Positions 9,150 through 18,000 of a DNA stretch of 50,133 nucleotides are shown here, piece after piece; position 1 is the stretch's first letter; each line of letters opens with the position of its first letter. The notes below the pieces were generated by a model. It was not told the DNA's origin and did not search any database. It worked only from the letters and a program-made list of their open reading frames with translations. The stretch covers positions 1 to 50,133 of the IMG/VR virus record IMGVR_UViG_3300032050_000206; one strand, 5' to 3'. Position numbers and translations under genes: made by a program. This DNA is from a virus.

Positions 9150-9209
9150 CGTAGGGGTCTGGAACTTGTCGCAGTCAAGTTAGAATTTGCAGCATAAATT
9201 GGAGGTTTT

Positions 9210-9656
9210 ATGCTGCGGATACGACGGGCAACAGAAGACGACAGAATCGCCCTGTTTAAGCTTTCCGTTCACATGCACCGGGAGACTGACTACCGTCACG
9301 TCTCCGTCAATCCCGAGAAGCTTCTGACCAACTTGAGCCTGTGGCTCAACGATGGCCTGTTGCTGGTCGTCGAGAAAGAGCAGCAAGTTGTCGGAATGCT
9401 ATTCGCCTCGGTGAGGAAACCGTGGTTCAGCGACGATGACTACGCGAGTGAGGACATCCTCTACGTCGTACCTGAGTTTCGTGGCACTCGCGCCGGTTAC
9501 ATGCTGGTGCGCGGATTGGTAGAGTGGGTACGTGAGAAGGGTATACGGCACCTTCGCGCCGGAGTATCGACCGGCACCGGGCAGGCCGCTGAGAAACTGT
9601 ATAGACATTTTGGAATGAATTTCATGGGCAGCAATTTCATTGCCCATTTTGACTAA
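9210..9656 (+). CDS. GNAT-family acetyltransferase
   Basis: This 148-residue protein has the GNAT fold order: an N-terminal strand with RRATEDDR, a central strand VVGMLFASV, and the acetyl-CoA loop VPEFRGTRAGYMLV (R-G-x-R-A-G, about residues 90-103) followed by the C-terminal LYRHFGMNFMG motif. It should transfer an acetyl or related group to an amine of an unknown substrate. The ATG has a good GGAGG site. It sits between tail and internal-virion genes rather than in an early operon, so it may act on a virion protein or be expressed late. GNAT-fold DNA modifiers such as Mu Mom exist, but nothing here shows that activity. Confidence 0.85.
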   Translation: MLRIRRATEDDRIALFKLSVHMHRETDYRHVSVNPEKLLTNLSLWLNDGLLLVVEKEQQVVGMLFASVRKPWFSDDDYASEDILYVVPEFRGTRAGYMLVRGLVEWVREKGIRHLRAGVSTGTGQAAEKLYRHFGMNFMGSNFIAHFD

Positions 9657-9665
9657 GGAGTAGCT

Positions 9666-10703
9666 ATGTGCTGTGGTGACGCCCCCGCTCCCGATCCGCT
9701 GATCGGACAAGCCGCCAGAGAGAACGCTGCGGTAGCTCGCGAAGCGTTGGCTTGGTACAAAGACATCTACGCCAAAGAGCTGTTGCCCATGCAGAAGGAG
9801 CAGCAGGCGCTCGGCAGGACGCTGATCGACCGCTACCTTGCGAACATGGAGAAGCAACAGAATTTCGCGGAGCAACAGAACGCCTACTACGAGAGTACGT
9901 TCAAACCCGTCGAGCAACAGATGGCGCGGGATGCGATGAACTATGACTCTGCGGAGAACATTGCCAGACGGCAGGGGATTGCAACCGCTGCGGTGGGGCA
10001 GCAGTTCTCTAACGCCATTCAGGAGAACGCACGCAACCTGTCCCGCTACGGCCTGAACCCCAACTCTGGTGCCTTTGCACAGACGAACGAGCGTCTGATG
10101 CGTGAGGCGGCGCTGCAAAAGGCCGGTGCCTCGACGGGTGCAGCCTTTGACACTATGGACAAGGGCATCGCCTTACGTGCGGGTGCGGCGAACTTTGGCC
10201 GCAACATGCCCAACACTGCTGCTTCCTACTACGGTGGCTCGAATCAGTCTGGCGGCATGGCGATGAACACCAGCGCACAGAACATCAACGCAGCACAGAC
10301 TAACGCTGGCGTGATGGGTCAGGGGTACAACCAGTTCACGCAAGGCATGAACAGTGCAGGCAACCTGATGCTCGGCGACTTCAACGCTCGGATGGCTGGC
10401 TACAACGCAGAACAGCAGGCGATTGGTGGCATCGGTCAGGGTCTGGGTATGGCCTTCGGTATGACGGGTGGCTTCGGTATGTTTCCCAAGAAGGCAGACG
10501 GCGGCGAGATCCACGAAGGCCACGGCGCTGTTCGTGGCCCCGGTGGCCCAGTGGACGACAAGGTTCCGGCCATGTTGTCCAACGGGGAGTACGTGGTTCC
10601 GGCTGACGTTGTCAAAGCGAAGGGTCTTGAGTTCTTCGAGAAGCTCAAGGCGAAGTATCACACCCCAGCGCACATACAGCGCCAGAAAGCAATCGGAGGT
10701 TAA
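9666..10703 (+). CDS. Internal virion protein, first of three
   Basis: This 345-residue protein has an N-terminal CCGD motif, a long glutamine- and alanine-rich helical region (about residues 15-160), a glycine-, asparagine- and methionine-rich middle, and a compact C-terminal domain KADGGEI followed by GPGGPVDDKVPAMLSNGEYV, which recurs in many phage structural proteins. It starts nine bases after the acetyltransferase stop, behind AAGGAG. The order of three proteins of rising size ahead of attP resembles the internal core protein cluster of short-tailed phages, which is ejected into the host envelope. Confidence 0.7.
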   Translation: MCCGDAPAPDPLIGQAARENAAVAREALAWYKDIYAKELLPMQKEQQALGRTLIDRYLANMEKQQNFAEQQNAYYESTFKPVEQQMARDAMNYDSAENIARRQGIATAAVGQQFSNAIQENARNLSRYGLNPNSGAFAQTNERLMREAALQKAGASTGAAFDTMDKGIALRAGAANFGRNMPNTAASYYGGSNQSGGMAMNTSAQNINAAQTNAGVMGQGYNQFTQGMNSAGNLMLGDFNARMAGYNAEQQAIGGIGQGLGMAFGMTGGFGMFPKKADGGEIHEGHGAVRGPGGPVDDKVPAMLSNGEYVVPADVVKAKGLEFFEKLKAKYHTPAHIQRQKAIGG

Positions 10704-10705
10704 TC

Positions 10706-12073
10706 ATGGCAGTCGGACTGGCAGGTGCTATTGGCGGTTTTGCGCAGGGTGCTGCGCAAGGCTTGAAGCTGCGCTCGGATCTGGATGATGCGGAGGAGCG
10801 CCGCAAGCTCATGCGGGAACAGAGTGCTCGTGACGAGAAACGTCTTGGCCTCGAAGAGAAGAGAATCGGGTTTGAGGAAGCGCGTTCAAAGCGCGAGGAA
10901 CAGATCTTCGGTTACACGCTGAAGGATTTGCAGCGCAAGGAGAACAGAGCGGCCAGCGAAGAGCAGGCGCTATTGGAGTTGCAAGGAAGCTACCTCGGCG
11001 AGCAACCATCGCAGCCTGCCCCTGTTCAGGGCGGCGCAACACCCCCGGCAACCGCCATCGTCCCGAATAACGCTGCGCCGGTATCGCCAGCAACAGCGAC
11101 GCCTGCTCCAGCACAGGCGATCCCTGCACCAAATGCTGCGCCTGCCGCGCCTGCTACGCCAAACGCTGTACCGAAGAGCAATCCCTTCATCAACACCGTT
11201 AAAGGTTCAGACCTAGACAACGTCTACGACCGACAGGCCAAAGCCCTGCAACGGTTCTACATTGCCAAGGGTGATGTGGATAAGGCGCTTGCTGTTCCCA
11301 AGATGATGAAGGAACTGCGCGACTTCGAATGGACAGACAAGGTCGGCGCTTCGCTGGCTGGTATGGCAGGCAACGCCCCCGGCGCTCGTGAGGCTTTCTC
11401 CAAAGTGTATGGCGTAGTCAACGACGGCTACAGCTTGGACACCAAGTCTGGCAAGTTCGACCCGGAGAAAGGGTGGACTGGTCTGGTGCGTATCAATGAC
11501 AAGACTGGTGCACGTGAGACGTTCGACCTCAGCCCGACGCAGGCTGCGGTGATTGCGCAACGATTCAAAGATCCTGCAACGGTAATCCAGTACGTACAGA
11601 CCCAGCAAGAGAAGGATCGCAGCTACGCGCTCGAAGTCAGAAAGACCGGCGCGACCGAGAAGACGGCAGAGGCGTCGATGATTAACGCCAAGGCCAACGC
11701 TGCTGAGACTGGGCCGAAGGGTCAGTACTACAAAGCTTACGCTGACTATCTCAAGCGCAAGGGCATCGAGGAGGGTGATGCGGCCAAACAGAAAGCCTCT
11801 GTTGAAGCAGCGGCTCGCATGTTCCCCCTCGTTGGTAAGGAGTTCAAGCCGGAAGAACTCATGCTGGATGAGGACAAGGGCAAGGGACGCTTGGCCAAGA
11901 AGGAAGCAGACGAGCGCATGTTCAACAAGACGATGGACTTGGCTGGTCTTAATCCAACCATCGACATCCGCACGTTGGGGCAGATTGCTCGCAAGGGTAG
12001 CGTGGACGCTCAGAGAGATTCTGACGGTCGTGCCTTCACCACAATCAACGGCAAGAAGATCTTTCTTGAGTAA
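10706..12073 (+). CDS. Internal virion protein, second of three (coiled coil)
   Basis: This 455-residue protein begins two bases after the preceding stop. Residues about 20-90 form a strongly charged coiled coil (EERRKLMREQSARDEKRLG), followed by a proline/alanine-rich linker (about 95-155) and a mixed helical domain. The layout suits an ejected core protein that extends across the envelope. No catalytic motif is visible. It precedes the giant polyvalent gene with a 13-base gap. Confidence 0.65.
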   Translation: MAVGLAGAIGGFAQGAAQGLKLRSDLDDAEERRKLMREQSARDEKRLGLEEKRIGFEEARSKREEQIFGYTLKDLQRKENRAASEEQALLELQGSYLGEQPSQPAPVQGGATPPATAIVPNNAAPVSPATATPAPAQAIPAPNAAPAAPATPNAVPKSNPFINTVKGSDLDNVYDRQAKALQRFYIAKGDVDKALAVPKMMKELRDFEWTDKVGASLAGMAGNAPGAREAFSKVYGVVNDGYSLDTKSGKFDPEKGWTGLVRINDKTGARETFDLSPTQAAVIAQRFKDPATVIQYVQTQQEKDRSYALEVRKTGATEKTAEASMINAKANAAETGPKGQYYKAYADYLKRKGIEEGDAAKQKASVEAAARMFPLVGKEFKPEELMLDEDKGKGRLAKKEADERMFNKTMDLAGLNPTIDIRTLGQIARKGSVDAQRDSDGRAFTTINGKKIFLE

Positions 12074-12086
12074 GTAGGGGAACCAA

Positions 12087-15000
12087 ATGGAACCGCTTCG
12101 ACTTGGCAGAGTCCCAGATCCACTCGGACTTGGAACAAATGAGTTTGAGGAGCCGGGTGCTAATCTGTTCAAGTCGAGCGGAGAGGCATACCGGCAGGAT
12201 GTTGCACCTCGCACACGAGAATCTGCGCCGGTACAGCTTGCCCAAGCCCCGCAGGCGGGGTCGTTTAAGTTCGACCTCTACGGCGGCCCTTCCCAACCTG
12301 CCGCCTCCCCACCCGCTCCCGCCAAGAAGGATGGCGTGTTCAAGTTCGACCTCTACGGTGGCGAGGCTAAGCCTGAAGTTGCGCCTGCCAAGCCTGCTGT
12401 AGAACAGGGTGACACCTCTCGCGGCTTCTCCGCCGCTCTAGGTCAGACCCCTGCGCTCTTGAAGGGTGCGGTTGGGTTTGCTGGTGCTGCTGGCGAGAAG
12501 ACCTTCGGCGAAGGTGGCATGTTCACCGCGCTCAAGAAGTACGGCCTCGAGGGCTACAAGAAAGGCATGGGCGAGATCGAGGCGCGCGCCAAAGAAACAG
12601 ACGACGTCACCGTTGCGTGGGACAAGGCCAAGCAGGGCGACCTCGGTGCGCTGGTGGACTGGGCGCAATACGGCGTCGGCTACCTCGGTGGCAACATTGT
12701 TGAAACAGTCGGTACCTCTGTGCTGGGTGGTCTGGTAGGTGGCGCGATGACCGGGCCTGCTGCGCCTGTTGGTGCGACTGGTGGCGCGGTAGCTGGCGTT
12801 GTAGGCAAGGAGGCGGTCAAGGGCGTAGCCAAGAACCTGATCGAAGGCATGGTGGCGAAGGAAGCTGCCAAGCTGGCGGAGAAGGCTGGCGTTGAGACTG
12901 CCACGGATGTGATGGTCAGACAAGCTACCAAGAACGTAGCCAAGAGTATTGGTGCTGGCACGGCTTTGGCTGGCTCGGCCATCATCAAAGAGACTGGCGG
13001 CATTTACGCTGAACGGGAAGAGCAAGCCAAGAAAGAAGGCCGCGAGCTAGACGGCGGTGACTTGGCTCGCGTCTTTGGTGCTGGCGTGGTGGCTGGCATG
13101 TCCGAGATGGTGGTGGACAAGTTGGGTCTCGACGTTGCAGCAGGCAAGATCAAGATCCCCGGTGGTGGCCGCGTGGGTCGTGCCTTCGTTGGTGGTGTGG
13201 CGGGTGTAGGCATTGAAGGCGGTCAGGAACTGTTCCAGACAGCCGTTGAGCGTGCCGGTGCTGGTCAGGCGTTGACCGGCGAAGAGGCAATGCGCGACTA
13301 CATCAACAGCTTTGCGTTGGGTGGTCTGGGTGGTGGCACCGTGGGTGCGATCTCCGGTGCCTTGCGGTCGGGTAAACAAGATTCTGACACCGTAAGAAAA
13401 CTTCTGGATGACGCTCAGAAGGAGATGTCCTCCGACGATGGGCGTGCCGAGGTCTTCACCGCCATGATGAACGACGAGAAGCTGCGTCCGATTCTCGAGG
13501 CGAACAACATCCAATCTGGCGATGACCCGAGGTTTCAGAGCGTCATCACCCGGGCAATCTCGACTCAGAAGATGCTGGCCGAGCTTGAAGCGCCTACGCC
13601 CCAGCAGCAGGAGGCAAAGCGCAAGGAGCGTGAGGCTGACGTACAAGCTGCGTTTGGCGACACCGCGTCCACAGCAGTCGGGTCGAACATGGGGGCGAAC
13701 GAACCCCTGATCCAACGTGAGTCGGTTACCCCTAACGAAGAGACCAAGACACTCGAGGGGGTGGCTCAACCAGTGAGCCTGCCGGGAACAGATCAACAGA
13801 CTGTGACAGATCAACAGACTGGCACGCTGGCGATGTCTGGCGAGGATCTAGTCTCCGCCAAGCAGGGCTTCCAAGTTCTGCCTGCGTTCTCTACCGGCGG
13901 TACACCGCTGGCCAACCGCTTCGTATCCATGAACCAAGCCGAGACCTTTTTGTTCGGCCCCGTCAACAAGGAAACTGGTGAAAGAGAGGGTGGTTACGCA
14001 AGCTCTGTTGAGGACATGGAGTTCCAGATCCGACAGGGCAAGCGGTCGAAGGAGACCGGTGGTGGGACGTTCTACTTTATCGAGGGTCGCGCCAAACCTG
14101 CGGATGTCACCGCAACTGCGGCACCGACCACCGCAACTGCGGCACCCACAACGCCAGCACCGGGGTCATTTGATTTCCCAATTGCGAACGTCCGCCGCCC
14201 CAATGGCGCGATTGGCAATCAAGGCGTAACGGAATCTCGGGTCTTTGATGTGTTGACCAACGTCGCTGGGATGAATCTCAAGGGCGACATGTCGATGCGC
14301 GAGATGGTCGATGCGTTCAAGGCAGATTCTCAAGCTCAGCAGCGTTTGCGTGACTTTACTGCTCAAAACCCAGCGGTCGTTACTGCGTTGCCTGATGGGT
14401 CGTTCGATCTAAACGACGGCAACCACCGAACATTCCTGTTGAATCAGATTGGAGATGAAACGGTTCGCGCCGTCATCAAGAACCAACCAACCACAGGAGG
14501 AACGAATGCCACTCAAACAGGGACGCAGCAACAAGGTGGTCAGCCAGAACGTCGGGGAACTGATGTCGGCGTACCAACGGAAGGGAAAGATCGGAAACAG
14601 CAAACCACCAAACAAGCAAGCAGCACTGAAGCAAGCGCAGGCAATCGCACTGAGCAAGGCGGGACGAAGCAAAAAACCGTAACCAAGACTGAGCCGAAGA
14701 AGACCGTCGAGCAGGAGATCAAGGAGAAGCAGAAGTCCAAGCGAACCAAGACCACCAAGGTCGATGAGAAGACTGAGCCGACCAAGCGCGACGAGGAACA
14801 GAAGAAGGCTGACGAGAAGATCGGCAAACAGAAGGCCGATCCGAAGAAGGTCATTGAAGACTGGGAGGACAACGACGACGGCCAATCTCCGCACGTCGCA
14901 TGGGACAACCTGTCCGACGAAGCGAAGAAGATGTGGACTGAGGCTGTCGAGGACGGCTACAACAACATCATGACTCATGACCTCATCGTGGATGGTGAGG

Positions 15001-18000
15001 CCAAGAATGCTCGAGTCGCTCGCGAACCCAAAGCACGCCCTATGTTCCGCCAGACCAAGGGCGGCAAGGGCATGTCTGTTGAGGCTGTCGGTACGTTTGT
15101 TGATCGGATGGTCAAGGCGTGGAAGAACGTCCCTGCCATCAACATCGTGCAGTCGGAGAAGGATCTGCCCGAGGTATTACAGAGGTTCATTACTCGCGCA
15201 GAAGCAAACGGCAAGGTACCGGGTATCTACTGGCGCGGCGAGGTGTACCTGATTGCTGACAGTCTCGTGGACAACAGAGACGTTGGCATCACCGTCATGC
15301 ACGAGGTAGCTGGACACTTCGGCCTGCGCTCCATTCTTGGCGAGAACTTCGGCAAGACGATGGATCAGATCTACGACGGCAACGCGACCGTTCGTAAGCT
15401 GGCTGACGCAATGATGAAGAAGGAAGGTCTGACTCGGCAGGAAGCTGTCGAGGAAGTCCTTGCCGATATGGCGCAGGATCGTGCGTCACCGAATCGCGAG
15501 TTCCTTGCTGCTCTACGCCAACTGTTCGCGGCCATCCGTAAGTGGGCACGCGATACGCTGGGCGTCACCTACATGAGCGACAACGATGTGCGTGAAATCG
15601 TTGCTAACGCTCGACGCTTTGTGGTTAGCGGTGAGCAAGAGGTTGCGACCACTGAGGCTGAGCCTGCATTGGCTCGTCAGAAGGGCGCACCGACGTTCTA
15701 CTCGCAGCTCGAGCGTGAGACCCGTGGTGCCAAGCAAGAGAAGGCGACAGCCAAAGATTGGAAGGCCATCCTCTCCAAGCTACCCGGTGTCAAGAAAGAG
15801 GAGGTGGAGTGGACGGGCGTCGATAACTGGTTGGATCTACCGGCGCAACAGAACCGACAGATTACCAAGCAGGAAGTCCTGAACTGGATTGCTGGCAACA
15901 AGCTACGGTTAAACGACGTACTGTTGTATGGCCGTGGCAGATTCCTGTCGGAAGGTGAACTGGTCACGATGTACGAGGAGCAATTCGTTGGGCGCGAAGA
16001 AGAGATGCCTTTAGATCCTTATACGCAGGATCGCGAGACGCTGCTAGACGAACTTGGCTTGGCCTCTAGTGAGACGGGTACCAAGCACGCACAACTGACA
16101 CTAAAGGGTGGTAGGGAATACGCTGAGCTTGCGCTGATGGAGGTTAGCGGGAAGACCAAGCCCTATAAGCGCAGCGATGAAATCCACATGGGCGATGTCA
16201 CCAAAGGCAGGGCGATTGGCTGGCTTCGCATGAAGATCCGTAAGGACAAGCAGGGTAACGATGTCCTGTTCCTTGAGGAGTTACAAAGCCAGCGTGGTCA
16301 GGATATGGGCAAGGGGTTTGATGTTCCTCCCGCTCCGTTTGTTGGCGACACTCGTGCATGGACTGCGCTGCTGCTGAAGCGTGCAATTGCCTATGCTCAA
16401 GAGCAAGGCATAGACCGCATTGCATGGACTACGGGTGAGCAACAGAATGAGAGGTACAAGTTCCCCGGCGATGAGTTGCTCTACACCCTAAATAAAGCCG
16501 ATAACACGTACAAGCTGACGGTAGCTAGGCAGGGTCGAGAAATCCACACTGCCGAGGGCGTCTCACCAGAAAAGCTAAAGGAATACGTTGGTGAGAAATC
16601 ATCCGAATACATAACGAATCGCGACAACTCTTATGTAGAGGACGACAAGACAGCGTCGGGTGTAATTCGTGGCGACGATCTGAAACTGATGGCTGCCAAC
16701 CTAGCGCCGTACTACAACCAGACGGTTCCGTCTGTTTCGAAGGACATCATCAAGAAGTACGGCGGCAGCGTTGAGGTCATGGAACTCGAGGACACTGGCA
16801 AGCAGCTAGGCTTCGTTATCCCCGAGAGCTTGCGTCAGATCGTTGCTGAAGACGGCCTGCCCATGTTCCGTCGCAAGGACTACGAGGCGCAGTACGCCGA
16901 CCTACCCGAGAGCACCCGACAGATTGCACTGGCCAAGGGTCACTACTCTCCGCCGTCGATCAGGGAGCGCCTCGAATCTCTGAAGCCCAACCTGTGGCTG
17001 CGCGTCGTGCAAGGTACGTTCGACCGCTTCCGCAGTGTGCGCGACATCGACATGAAGGCGTACATCATGCTGCGCATGTCGTCGGCAACCGACGGTGCAG
17101 TGGAAGGTCTGCTGCATTACGGGCAAGTGTTCAACGACGACGGTGCGCTGAATGTAAAGAAGGGCACGAAGGGTCTGATCGAGATTATGCGCCCGCTGGG
17201 TGGCGAGACAGATCGCTTCCTGCTGTGGCTTGCGGCCAACCGTGCGTCGAATCTAGCGAAGGAAGAGCGCGAGCGGTTCTTCAAGCCGGATGAGATCAAG
17301 GCGCTACAGAAGCTCAATGCTGGTTCGATGAAGGATGGCAAGTCCCGGTATGCGGTGTATGCCGAAGTTCAGCGGCAGATGAATGAGCTGAACAAATCTG
17401 TTCTCGAGTTAGCTCGCGACACTGGGTTGATTGACGCTGCTGCATTCAAACGATTCTCGGAGGACGTCTGGTATGTACCGTTCTACAGGCAGATGGATGA
17501 GGACGGTACTCTTTCGGCGGCGAACACTTCCTCGGCAGCGGTAGGTCAGTATCTGTCGAAGAAGCTGAAAGGCTCCGAGCGTCCGTTGAACGACCTGATG
17601 CAGAACGTGCTGATGAACTGGTCGCACATTCTGTCCGCGTCGATGAAGAATGCTGCGGCTAACGAGACCTTGAAAGCTGCGTCGAGCATGAACGGCGTTG
17701 TGTCGCGCCTGACCCAAGTCGATAACCGCTTCGGTAAGGATGCAGCGGGTAACGTCGTTGCCTTGAAGTATGCGGTCAAGGTGATGGAGAACGGCAAGGA
17801 GGTCTACTACAACATCGAGGACGAGTTCCTGTTGGCGTCCTTGGATGCGGTGGCATCGATCCCGAGCTACGGCATGTGGACGACGTTGGGTCGTGAAGCG
17901 AAGACGACGCTTACCCGACTGATCTCTCTGTCGCCGACGTTCAAGATCAACAACCTGATCCGTGATTCGATCCAGTCGATTGGTCTGTCCGAGCTGTCGG

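Noticed and set aside
9165-9205. Promoter before the acetyltransferase gene
   Set aside because: TTGTCG and AT-rich elements are present but no pair has an acceptable spacing.
11213-12214. Long minus-strand frame opposite the second internal virion gene
   Set aside because: It is antisense to a well-supported gene and has no recognisable domain or start signal.
13047-13814. Minus-strand frame of 255 codons inside the polyvalent gene
   Set aside because: It lacks a start signal and has by-product composition, unlike the overprinted gene at 14506.
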